Assembly (NCBI GenBank): GCA_031278935.1 | Contig: JAITJK010000217.1 | Location: 1-12,905 of the forward strand | Reading direction: 5' to 3' | Length of the DNA stretch: 12,905 bases | DNA from: Spirochaetaceae bacterium | Lineage (GTDB): Bacteria; Spirochaetota; Spirochaetia; Treponematales; Breznakiellaceae | Part shown: piece by piece, positions 6,224-12,905 of the stretch | Position numbering within the stretch: position 1 is the stretch's first letter | How the letters are laid out: each line of letters begins with the position of its first letter | The notes under the pieces: generated by a model | Told to the model about the DNA's origin: nothing | Databases searched by the model: none | Seen by the model: only the letters and a program-made list of their open reading frames with translations | Translations under genes and position numbers: made by a program

Positions 6224-7451
6224 TACAGCGATTCCTTTTGCCCGACCCTTTATCGGCCAGGAAGAAGAAGAAGCGGTGCTGCGGGTACTCAGGTCTGGTT
6301 GGCTCACCACGGGCCGGGAAGCGCTGGCTTTTGAAGAAGAATTCACGAAATTTCTTGCGGGCGTAGGTCCCGTGCAGAGTTTCGCAGTCAACTCCGCCAC
6401 CAGCGGCCTGCACCTGGCCTTGGAAGCCTGCGGCATCGGATCGGGAGACTTGGTGCTGGTCCCAAGCTACACCTTCGTATCCACAGCGGAAGTGGTCCGC
6501 TACCTCCAGGGGGAAGTGGTCTTTGTGGATACCCAGCCGGGAACCTTTCATCTCGACCCCGAGGCGCTGGAAGCAAGCATCCAGCGGCTTATGCGGGGAG
6601 AGGCGGCCTATAAGACCCCGTCGGGCCGTTGTTTCGGCCCCCGGGGGCTTCCCAAAGCGGTGATCCCCGTGCATTATGGCGGCCTTCCCCATAACATCGA
6701 TGCCGTTATGGCCATCGCCCGGCGGTACGACCTCAAGGTGGTTGAAGACGCGGCCCATGCTTTCCCCTCCCGACTTGAGGACGGGAGGTGGGCGGGGACC
6801 ATCGGCGACGTGGGGGTATTTTCCTTCTATGCCACCAAAACCCTGACCACCGCCGAGGGCGGTATGGTAGTGAGCCGGGATGCGGAGATCCCCCGGCGGA
6901 TTGGCCTCCTGCGTTCCCATGGCATAGACCGAAGCGTGTGGAACCGCTACACCGATACCCAGGCTTCCTGGTACTACGCGGTGGTAGCTGCGGGGTATAA
7001 GTACAATATGCCAGACCTCCTGGCTGCCCTGGGCCGAGTGCAGCTTGCCCGGGCCGCGGCATTGCTGGATAGACGTATACGCATTGCCACAGCCTACGAT
7101 GAGGCCTTTCAAGGGGATAGGCATTTCTCCGTGCCCCCGACAGGTCCGGGAGACGCCCGGCACCTGTACCCCTTGCGGCTCAACCGGGAGACCTTGAGCA
7201 TAAGCCGGGACGCCTTTATCCAGCAGATTCAGGCCGCAGGGGTGGGGGTTTCGGTGCATTTCATTCCCCTGCACTGTATGCCCTATTACCAGGAGCGCTA
7301 TGGTCTCAAGGCGGAGGATCTGCCGGCTTCTATGGAGAGCTTTCACCGGGTCATTTCCCTGCCGATCTGGCCGGGAATGCAAGGCGGCCAGGTGGATCGG
7401 GTGATCGAGACGGTGAAAACCATCGCTCGAGAACACGCACTGGATGCCTAA
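6216..7451 (+). CDS. DegT/DnrJ/EryC1/StrS-family PLP sugar aminotransferase
   Basis: A 411-residue pyridoxal-phosphate enzyme that would transaminate the 4-keto sugar made by the preceding dehydratase, PglE-like. Motifs: IPFARPFIG at the N-terminus, SGWLTTG, NSATSGLHLAL, VEDAAHAF (Asp178, which contacts the PLP ring nitrogen), and FSFYATKTLTTAEGGM with the Schiff-base lysine Lys208. The C-terminal region includes VSVHFIPLHCMPYY, normal for the family. An upstream start at 6141 is open in frame, but the family begins at MxxxxIPFARP and AAGGAGG lies at 6197-6203, so ATG 6216 is preferred. It overlaps the dehydratase stop by 8 bp. Length is slightly above the usual 370-400. No glycosyltransferase or transport gene follows. 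Confidence 0.92.
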   Translation: MDDTAIPFARPFIGQEEEEAVLRVLRSGWLTTGREALAFEEEFTKFLAGVGPVQSFAVNSATSGLHLALEACGIGSGDLVLVPSYTFVSTAEVVRYLQGEVVFVDTQPGTFHLDPEALEASIQRLMRGEAAYKTPSGRCFGPRGLPKAVIPVHYGGLPHNIDAVMAIARRYDLKVVEDAAHAFPSRLEDGRWAGTIGDVGVFSFYATKTLTTAEGGMVVSRDAEIPRRIGLLRSHGIDRSVWNRYTDTQASWYYAVVAAGYKYNMPDLLAALGRVQLARAAALLDRRIRIATAYDEAFQGDRHFSVPPTGPGDARHLYPLRLNRETLSISRDAFIQQIQAAGVGVSVHFIPLHCMPYYQERYGLKAEDLPASMESFHRVISLPIWPGMQGGQVDRVIETVKTIAREHALDA

Positions 7452-7463
7452 GCGGGTACCGTT

Positions 7464-9569
7464 GTGGTCTTTGTGGATGACATTACGCTGCCTGGCTCGT
7501 TATGCGCCCTCACCGTCCGTTCCCCCTTTTCCAAGGGTCGCCTCCGGGAACTTATCGCGCCAGCCCTGCCTTCGGGGTATACCCTCATCCAGGGCGCGGA
7601 TATTCCCGGGGTGAATCAGCTAGACGCTTTTCCCGTACCAATTCTCACCGCCCAGGCCTTGTCCTATAAAGGCGAGCCGGTGGCCCTTTTGGTGGGCCCG
7701 GATATGGGCCGGCTTCAGGAATACGCAGCTCAGTGCCAGGTTATGGCGGATAAGGAGCAGCCCATGTTCTTTGAGGATCCTCAGGCGGAGGCCCTTGCCC
7801 AGCGGATCCTGACGATCCCGCCGTTGGATATGTCACCGCCGGAAGGGGAGCCTCAGAAAAACATCCGGGGAACCTATGAAACGGGCATTCAAGAACCCTG
7901 GTATGCGGATACTCAAGGGGTCGTGGCAGTGTACACTGCGGAACCTTGTTCCGTAGTGATTCATACGGCGACTCAATGGCCCTTCCACATTGCCCGCTCC
8001 GTAGCAGCGGCGCTCCGGATCCCAGTGGAAGCGGTCCGGGTGAAGCCTACCGCCCTGGGGATGCATCTGGACGGCAAGCTGTGGTACCCTTCCCTCATAG
8101 CCTGCCAAGCCGCGCTGGGGTCATACCTCACGGGTAAGCCGGTGAAGTTTGTACTCACCCGGGAAGAAGATTTTCGCTATGCCCCTAAACGCCACCGCAC
8201 GGCCATACACATACAGAGCGTCCTGGGTAAGACCGGGACAATTCGGGAAACCCAGATTACCCTCAAGGCCGATTTGGGAGCTCACGGGGTCTTTATTGAT
8301 GAAATCCTGGACCGAACCTGCCTGGGTAGTTTGGGGGCCTATAAACTCGGCGCTCTTACCCTTAACGGAAGCGCGGTAACCACGAACATTCCGCCCCAAG
8401 GCCCCTTGGAAGGATTTGGCTTATCCCAAGGGTTCTTTGCCATAGAACGGCAGATTTCCCGTATGGCCGATGCCCTGGGTCAAGACCCCGCAGTCTTTCG
8501 CAAAGCCCATATCTTTCCCAAGCAAAGCTCCCTCGGCCTGGGGGTTCCGGTTAAGGCTGCGTTGGCGGAAAGGCTTATTGATAGGGCTGCGGCGAAAAGT
8601 GATTATTACCGGAAATGGGCTGCCTACGAGTTGCTTCGCAGCCACCGCCGTGGGACCGCCTGGGCCGTAAAAGACGAGAGTCCCCGGGGGATCGGTATCG
8701 CTCTGGCCTATCAAGGAAGCGGCTTCTTGTACCCCCCTCCCGGGGAGGGGCCTTATGCTCTGGAAGTAAGCCTAGACGCCGATGAGACCCTGAGCATCCG
8801 CGCTGCCTCGTATACGGATACCTGGGCGGCCCTGTGGCGGCGGATCGCCGGGGAGCTATTGTCTCTGGAAGAAAGCCGTATTCGCCTTCACCCCTTGGGC
8901 GGCGTTGAAGCGGTTCCCGATTGTGGACCTATGAGCAATTCCCGGTACCCTACGGAACTCACTGCCTTGCTGCATACCGCGTGCGAGGAACTGCGCCAAA
9001 GGCGGCAGACCGAAAGCCTGCCCATCAGGGCGCGCGCCGCCTATCAGCCGTCCCTTAAGGTCCCCTGGGCTGGGCATACCCCGATCCCGCTTACGGGGCT
9101 TTATAATGAACAGGCCCTCAAGTCCCTTGGCTGGGGGGTGGCGGTGGTGGAAGTGGCCATAGACCCCATTGCCTACACCCCCAATATTCGGGGGATATGG
9201 CTGTGTATAGCCGGCGGGCGGCTTTTCTCGGAACCACGGGCCCGCTATACCGTACGGATCGCGGCGATCCAGGCCCTAGGCTGGGCTGTCCAAGAGGGGC
9301 TTCTTTACGTCCAGGGGAAGATTCCTGAGCATCTGTTTCACACTTACGGAATTCCGGACCCCGGGGACATACCACCCATATCGGTAGATTTTTGTACCGG
9401 TCCCGATACAGGCGATCCCTGTGGCATCGGAGAGCTGCCCTTCAGCACCATCCCCGCAGCCTATGTGCAGGCAGTTTCGCAGGCCATGGATCATCCTTTT
9501 GAACGGATTCCCCTGGGGGCCCAGGCGGTCTGGGAAGTAGAACATCAGCGCAAAAAAGAGGCTCTATGA
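7464..9569 (+). CDS. Molybdenum hydroxylase large subunit, xanthine dehydrogenase family, divergent
   Basis: A 701-residue protein matching the Mo-binding subunit of xanthine dehydrogenase or aldehyde oxidoreductase, normally about 750-780 residues. The N-terminal a/b hammerhead domain begins immediately with VDDITLPGSL. Family landmarks: TGIQEPWYAD (Gln143) for the usual GxQEHxYLE; GKPVKFVLTREEDF; GLSQGFFAIE with DALGQDPAVFRK; and GIGELP, carrying the catalytic Glu657. Cofactor and substrate loops are eroded: the usual GGGFGGKE reads LGMHLDGKL (198-206), AFRGFG reads PLEGFG with Glu316 in place of Arg, and GxDxGQG is not recognisable. The start is GTG 7464 with only a poor ribosome site, 12 bases after the aminotransferase stop and in the same frame; GTG 7473 is an alternative. 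It forms a three-subunit set with the next two genes (ATGA overlap). The substrate cannot be named. Confidence 0.82.
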   Translation: MVFVDDITLPGSLCALTVRSPFSKGRLRELIAPALPSGYTLIQGADIPGVNQLDAFPVPILTAQALSYKGEPVALLVGPDMGRLQEYAAQCQVMADKEQPMFFEDPQAEALAQRILTIPPLDMSPPEGEPQKNIRGTYETGIQEPWYADTQGVVAVYTAEPCSVVIHTATQWPFHIARSVAAALRIPVEAVRVKPTALGMHLDGKLWYPSLIACQAALGSYLTGKPVKFVLTREEDFRYAPKRHRTAIHIQSVLGKTGTIRETQITLKADLGAHGVFIDEILDRTCLGSLGAYKLGALTLNGSAVTTNIPPQGPLEGFGLSQGFFAIERQISRMADALGQDPAVFRKAHIFPKQSSLGLGVPVKAALAERLIDRAAAKSDYYRKWAAYELLRSHRRGTAWAVKDESPRGIGIALAYQGSGFLYPPPGEGPYALEVSLDADETLSIRAASYTDTWAALWRRIAGELLSLEESRIRLHPLGGVEAVPDCGPMSNSRYPTELTALLHTACEELRQRRQTESLPIRARAAYQPSLKVPWAGHTPIPLTGLYNEQALKSLGWGVAVVEVAIDPIAYTPNIRGIWLCIAGGRLFSEPRARYTVRIAAIQALGWAVQEGLLYVQGKIPEHLFHTYGIPDPGDIPPISVDFCTGPDTGDPCGIGELPFSTIPAAYVQAVSQAMDHPFERIPLGAQAVWEVEHQRKKEAL

Positions 9570-10054
9570 CCATAGCTTTCACCTTGAATCACCAAAAGGT
9601 CAAGATCCAAGCTCCGCCGGACACGAGGCTTATCGACCTGTTGCGGGAGCGTTTTTCCCTGCGGGAAGCCAAAGCCGGATGTTTAACCGGCGGCTGCGGG
9701 ACCTGTTCGGTTATTTTTAACCGTCGGGTGGCCAAAGCCTGCCTGATTCCGGCCTTTCTGGTCCAGAACAGTACGGTTATCACCCTGGAGGGCTTTACCC
9801 ATACCGACGCCTATAAGGACATTATCCAGGGCTTTGCTTCGGCGGGTGTGGAAAGCTGCGGCTACTGTGACAGCGGAAAAATCTTAACCATGGAAGCGAT
9901 TCTGGCCAAGGATCCCCGACCCAGCTCCCGTAAGGATATTCTCGCGGAACTGCGAGGCTTGCGGTGCCGCTGTACAGAACCGGAAAGCCTGGTGGCCGCA
10001 TTTTTAACCATTGCGGATATCCGGCAGCGGAGATTATATGGACGCCGCCCTTAA
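9566..10054 (+). CDS. Molybdenum hydroxylase [2Fe-2S] subunit
   Basis: A 162-residue small subunit that passes electrons from the Mo site to FAD through two [2Fe-2S] clusters. The plant-ferredoxin-type cluster is bound by Cys39, Cys44, Cys47 and Cys59 (GCLTGGCGTC then KAC). The C-terminal helical-bundle cluster is bound by Cys98, Cys101, Cys134 and Cys136 (SCGYC and CRCT). All eight cysteines are present. Two nearby positions differ from the norm: the residue before CGxC is Ser97, where a pterin-contacting Gln is typical, and the GNLCRCTGY block reads GLRCRCTEP. The ATG overlaps the stop of the large subunit (ATGA, 9566-9569), and the gene overlaps the FAD subunit by 17 bp. Length is typical. 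Confidence 0.92.
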   Translation: MTIAFTLNHQKVKIQAPPDTRLIDLLRERFSLREAKAGCLTGGCGTCSVIFNRRVAKACLIPAFLVQNSTVITLEGFTHTDAYKDIIQGFASAGVESCGYCDSGKILTMEAILAKDPRPSSRKDILAELRGLRCRCTEPESLVAAFLTIADIRQRRLYGRRP

Positions 10055-10874
10055 TCAGGTATGGTTCCCCGCCAATTTTCAGGAGCTCTTCACCATCTGG
10101 AAGCAGTATCCTGACGCTCTACCCTTCGCCGGGGGTACCCAATTCCTCCGGGGCCAGGCGCGGCACGTCCCGGTCTTTCCTCGGAACGTCCTCTCTCTTT
10201 CCCGGCTGGAAGAGCTGCACCGTATTACCCGGACGGAACGGCATTTGGAAATCGGGGCCATGGTCAAATTGAACGAGCTCATCAACCTGGGTAAGGTCGT
10301 CCCGGAGGTACTGACCCGGTGTCTTGTGGGCATCGCGGGCCCTAAAATCCGCAACCTGGCCACCATCGGGGGCAATATTTGTACTCCCTCGGGCCGCTTA
10401 GACGCTGCGGCGCCGATGATCGCCTTGGACGCCCATTATGAAGTGCGCCGCGCCACGGCGGCTCGCTGGATTGCGAGTTCCCGGTTTTACTCCCCTGAAG
10501 GGGCCCTCTCATTGGGGGAGCAGGAACTTTTAACCCGGATTCGCATACCCCTGGAGGAGTGGACCTATTCGGCGTATACCAAATACGCTTCCCCGGGGAC
10601 CCGAGTGGGCAGCGAAGTTATGGTACTGATCCTGCGGAATCAGAAGAACTTGCTCACGAATATTCGCATGGTCTTCGTGGGGGACCGGATCATTCACGAT
10701 AAAAACAGTGAGGCTCTGCTTATGGGTAAGCGCCTTCCCCTGGAGCGCAAGCAAGTAGGTATGGTGGTAGACTATTGGCGGACCCGCCTGCATTCGATCT
10801 ACCAGAAACCAGACCTTTTGCAGGATCGCTTGTTGAACTTCATCGAGTCCAGCCTGCTGCCCCTGGCGAATTAA
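10038..10874 (+). CDS. Molybdenum hydroxylase FAD-binding subunit
   Basis: A 278-residue flavin subunit of the xanthine dehydrogenase / CO dehydrogenase medium-chain family. FAD-binding loops are visible: PFAGGTQFL (29-37) for the usual AGGTDLL, and ATIGGNI (108-114), the conserved TIGGN motif, followed by a Leu-Asp-Ala stretch. The FAD passes electrons to NAD or another acceptor. ATG 10038 is chosen because GGAG at 10029-10032 stands five bases upstream; the frame also opens at 10011, inside the Fe-S gene. It ends 10 bp before the convergent DUF4097 gene, and no terminator hairpin is visible in that gap. Confidence 0.9.
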   Translation: MDAALNQVWFPANFQELFTIWKQYPDALPFAGGTQFLRGQARHVPVFPRNVLSLSRLEELHRITRTERHLEIGAMVKLNELINLGKVVPEVLTRCLVGIAGPKIRNLATIGGNICTPSGRLDAAAPMIALDAHYEVRRATAARWIASSRFYSPEGALSLGEQELLTRIRIPLEEWTYSAYTKYASPGTRVGSEVMVLILRNQKNLLTNIRMVFVGDRIIHDKNSEALLMGKRLPLERKQVGMVVDYWRTRLHSIYQKPDLLQDRLLNFIESSLLPLAN

Positions 10875-10884
10875 GGCGCCCCCA

Positions 10885-11862
10885 CTATCCATCGAGCCAG
10901 TTTACGTGTATCGATCCTGACGTCGTTTGTATGCGTATCTCTTTTTCAGGATTATCCGATCCGATATTGCCTTGTACGGACTTTCTGTCCGAAAGAGGAC
11001 TAAAGAGCTGGTCGGGAAAAGGGGTAGATAAGCTGCCGCTTGTAGTCCTGGCGGAAAAGGCGGCGTTACTGTTTCGGGGTATCCCGAGGGAAACTATGCC
11101 GCTTGTGGTAGTGAGGGATAGGTGTTCCGTATCTTCTCCCGCCCCACACCGAATACCGCCGCTTATAGTTTTCGCACTTATGTCTCCGGTAACCAGGGCG
11201 AAGTCAATTGCTCCGCTGCTCGTTTTGGCGGATACGTTCCCCGTGATATGGTCCACACGGATTTTTCCGCTCTCAGTGCGAAGATCAACGGTTCCCCCGG
11301 CCCAGGCGCTGGTGATACTGCCGCTGCTTGTTCTAATCGTGATAGCGCCTTGTAGCCATTCACTACGCACCGCACCGCTTGAGGACTGTATGCTTAACTC
11401 TTCCGCCGCAACACGCTCTAGTTTTATAGCCCCACTGGAACTTTTGATATGTATCGTCCCTCCCACAAGCTGACCGGCACTTTCTATACCGCCGCTTGTG
11501 GTTTTTACGGTTATGGCGTTTCGATAGGATGCGGGGATATACACTTCCGCCCGGACATCGAAGGTATTGATCAGTATTCCCAGGGGCCTTTTTCCGCGCT
11601 CAATGGTGAGCGTGTTGCCGTGCGGTACGATATGTGCATAATAGCGGGGATCATTTCGGTTCATGTATTCTTTGAGAATCAAGGTATCCCCATCATTTTG
11701 CCGGAGGATCACTTTTTCCCAACGGTACACAAGCGCTATATCCGTAATAGCTTGCAAGGAAATCTCTTGGCTATTGACCAGGTCTTCTTCTGTAAGGCCT
11801 TTGGCATACACGCACGCGGCCTGTAGGCATAGCAAAGCAAACAGTAACACCGGGCTTTTCAT
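10885..11862 (-). CDS. Exported DUF4097-family repeat protein
   Basis: A 325-residue secreted or lipid-anchored protein. The N-terminus has a signal sequence (MKS, then hydrophobic PVLLFALLCLQAACVYA). Cleavage could follow Ala20, or Cys17 could act as a relaxed spirochaetal lipobox (LQAAC). From about residue 119 to the end, a short beta-strand motif of the form T/S-T/S-SG recurs ten times at about 18-23-residue spacing, for example KTTSGGI, KSSSGAI, RTSSGSI and KTISGGI. This is the DUF4097 pattern, predicted to form a right-handed beta-solenoid. Function is unknown; related proteins are found at the cell envelope. Translation is coupled to the upstream flavoprotein gene by ATGA (11859-11862). 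The 3' end faces the hydroxylase operon. Confidence 0.88.
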   Translation of the reverse strand: MKSPVLLFALLCLQAACVYAKGLTEEDLVNSQEISLQAITDIALVYRWEKVILRQNDGDTLILKEYMNRNDPRYYAHIVPHGNTLTIERGKRPLGILINTFDVRAEVYIPASYRNAITVKTTSGGIESAGQLVGGTIHIKSSSGAIKLERVAAEELSIQSSSGAVRSEWLQGAITIRTSSGSITSAWAGGTVDLRTESGKIRVDHITGNVSAKTSSGAIDFALVTGDISAKTISGGIRCGAGEDTEHLSLTTTSGIVSLGIPRNSNAAFSARTTSGSLSTPFPDQLFSPLSDRKSVQGNIGSDNPEKEIRIQTTSGSIHVNWLDG

Positions 11863-12401
11863 ATATGCCTTCCCAGTTCTTGTGCTTTTTCCAATCCCCC
11901 TGAGAGCTCTATGTCTCCAATCTTGTTAACCTTGGGAACCGTTAGTATGCCGGCGTTTTTCCATTCTTTATACCGTAATAACAAGGCAAAGGTAGTGAGG
12001 ATGCCCTCAAAGTCTTTGGGATCATCGGTTTCCGCACATACCAGGAGTGCGGCTTCTTGTATGTTTAAGGACCTTTTTCCCGACTGAAAGGCGTACAATT
12101 TATCAATGACCATTTTTATTTGCCCAGGAAAGGTAAACCAATATAAGGGCGTACACAAAACGATGGTGTCAGCTTCTTCTATACGCGGGGCGAGTTCATT
12201 AAAATCGTCGGTGCGCGAACAGGCCGCTCCCTTAGTGAAACAGGTATCACAGGCGATACAGGGGAACAACTTTTTATGGGCCGCATCAAAGCGGAACACC
12301 TGATGCCCTACCCCTTGGGCCCCGGCGATAAAAGCCTGTGCCAATAAGTCGCTGTTTCCATTTTTTCGGGCGCTCCCGGTAATAAGTACGATTCTTTTCA
12401 T
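11859..12401 (-). CDS. Iron-sulfur flavoprotein-type NAD(P)H/FMN reductase
   Basis: A 180-residue flavodoxin-fold protein. The N-terminal strand and phosphate loop read ITGSARKNGNSDLLA (7-21), and PLYWFTFPGQIKMVIDK is the second FMN-binding region. Cys48, Cys51, Cys54 and Cys61 form CxxCxxC-x6-C, the compact cysteine pattern of archaeal and bacterial iron-sulfur flavoproteins (Isf), which bind a [4Fe-4S] cluster and FMN and carry electrons or reduce oxygen species. Not every member with this pattern has been shown to hold a cluster. ATG 12401 is preceded by GAGGA (12410-12406), a good ribosome site. It is the first gene after the promoter at 12432-12460. Confidence 0.88.
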   Translation of the reverse strand: MKRIVLITGSARKNGNSDLLAQAFIAGAQGVGHQVFRFDAAHKKLFPCIACDTCFTKGAACSRTDDFNELAPRIEEADTIVLCTPLYWFTFPGQIKMVIDKLYAFQSGKRSLNIQEAALLVCAETDDPKDFEGILTTFALLLRYKEWKNAGILTVPKVNKIGDIELSGGLEKAQELGRHI

Positions 12402-12431
12402 ACATTCCTCTGCGCTTTAATACGTTTTTAC

Positions 12432-12460
12432 AGTATAATAAAAAAGATATACTATGTCAA
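12432..12460 (-). promoter_or_regulatory. Near-consensus sigma70 promoter for the flavoprotein-DUF4097 operon
   Basis: On the minus strand TTGACA (12460-12455) is a perfect -35, and TATACT (12437-12432) follows after 17 bp with one mismatch. Transcription would start near 12425, about 24 bases before the ATG. This is the strongest promoter in the window. Confidence 0.8.
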
Positions 12461-12483
12461 GGATAGTTTAGTGCAAAGATACT

Positions 12484-12775
12484 GACGGCAGATTTCGGCC
12501 GTCCTGTGGGAAGGACACTCAAATGTATATACCGCTGTCAATTTTGCCATCACCGCCGCTGTTGGGACGTGGAAAAAGGAATTATCAAACAGGAACCGTA
12601 CGGCAAGGATAGTGTGAATTACGGCCTATCTTTATAACTAATTTATCCCGTTATCTGAGTCAGAATTTCGACAAAGGTTTCTCCCATGCTAACCTTCGGA
12701 ACTTTCGTCAGGTTTATCTAATCTTTCCTGATAGTGAAATTCGCTACACATGGTGTAGCCTTTTGAGCTTACCCC
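12484..12775 (+). pseudogene. Remnant of a DUF1016 (YhcG-type PDDEXK nuclease) gene, N-terminal domain
   Basis: Three adjacent reading frames together give the N-terminal domain of a DUF1016 protein. The first (about 12486-12560) contains VYTAVNFAIT. The second (about 12563-12634) contains EKGIIKQEPYGKDSVNYGLS and stops at TAA 12635-12637. The third (12634-12765) contains NLSRYLSQNFDKGFSHANLR and NFRQVYLIFPDSEIRYTWCS. Intact family members read in this order, with an AVNxAM...YWxIG block, a YG...LS block, then GFSxxNLxxxRQFY. At least two frameshifts separate the blocks, and the nuclease domain is missing, so the gene is dead. Base composition is more AT-rich than its neighbours, consistent with an acquired gene in decay. 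Confidence 0.7.
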
Positions 12776-12778
12776 TAC

Positions 12779-12905
12779 CTATTCCCCTTCAAGGGTAGTT
12801 TCTATGTTTTTTCTGCGTTGTATTTCTTCGGAATTCTCAATCTTGATATTAAGTAACTCCCAAGCCGTTTTTGGCATTGACGGATGATCATTAAGCCACC
12901 GACTA
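12779..12905 (-). CDS. C-terminal end of an unrecognised protein (truncated by window edge)
   Basis: A minus-strand frame enters from the right edge (first full codon 12904-12902) and runs 41 residues to TAG at 12781-12779. It reads like a real C-terminus: SRWLNDHPSMPKTAWELL, then a charged helical tail ending TTLEGE. It converges on the DUF1016 remnant. I do not recognise the family from this piece. It could also be a remnant. Confidence 0.45.
   Translation of the reverse strand, partial: SRWLNDHPSMPKTAWELLNIKIENSEEIQRRKNIETTLEGE

Noticed and set aside
6204..7436. 410-residue open frame antisense to the aminotransferase
   Set aside because: The plus strand encodes a clear PLP aminotransferase with all key motifs; the antisense frame has no recognisable domain and arises from high GC.
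10775..11473. 232-residue plus-strand frame antisense to the DUF4097 gene
   Set aside because: Its repeats mirror the SG repeats of the real gene; no start signal or known domain.
11085..11520. Repeated units resembling a CRISPR array
   Set aside because: The periodicity is in coding sequence for the DUF4097 protein; units are diverged and have no uniform spacers.

Overview
The window looks like chromosomal DNA of a GC-rich spirochaete, probably a Treponema-type anaerobe. This is inferred from the tail of ribosomal protein S9 at the left edge, a DUF2225 zinc-ribbon protein next to truA, a LoaP/UpxY-type NusG paralogue leading a sugar-nucleotide gene pair, and a DUF4097 exported protein. The assignment rests on family resemblance read by eye, not on a database search. 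Most of the window is densely coding, with short AT-rich pockets at promoters and at the right end.

Layout. 1-103: end of rpsI. 104-395: leader region ending in a good sigma70-type promoter. 396-1311 (+): a MOSC-domain protein overlapping a MogA/MoaB-type molybdopterin enzyme, two molybdenum cofactor genes. 1510-2141 (+): a Phd/YefM antitoxin and a PIN-domain toxin with an ATGA overlap; the toxin has lost part of its acidic active site. 2108-3780 (-): DUF2225 protein then truA, coupled by ATGA, read from an extended -10 promoter and overlapping the toxin tail to tail by 34 bp. 3871-4152: intergenic stretch with a REP-like palindrome and a TATAAT promoter. 4153-4704 (+): a LoaP/UpxY-like antitermination factor interrupted by one in-frame TAA. 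4727-7451 (+): a nucleotide-sugar 4,6-dehydratase without the usual membrane domain and a DegT/DnrJ/EryC1 aminotransferase, which together would make a 4-amino-4,6-dideoxy sugar nucleotide. 7464-10874 (+): three subunits of a xanthine-dehydrogenase-family molybdenum hydroxylase (Mo, 2Fe-2S, FAD), with an unusually eroded Mo-subunit active site. 10885-12401 (-): an iron-sulfur flavoprotein-type reductase and an exported DUF4097 repeat protein, coupled by ATGA and driven by a near-consensus TTGACA-17-TATACT promoter. 12402-12905: a frameshifted DUF1016 (YhcG-type) nuclease remnant and the C-terminal end of an unrecognised minus-strand gene.

How the parts may work together. The MOSC and MogA proteins at the left make or handle the molybdenum cofactor that the hydroxylase at the right would use, although other genes separate them. 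The LoaP-like gene would normally help polymerase read through a long polysaccharide operon; here it is broken and only two sugar genes follow before the hydroxylase genes begin in the same direction. The most unusual points are the broken antiterminator, the divergent hydroxylase active site, two promoters placed so that transcripts would start at or next to the start codon, and the decayed PIN toxin.
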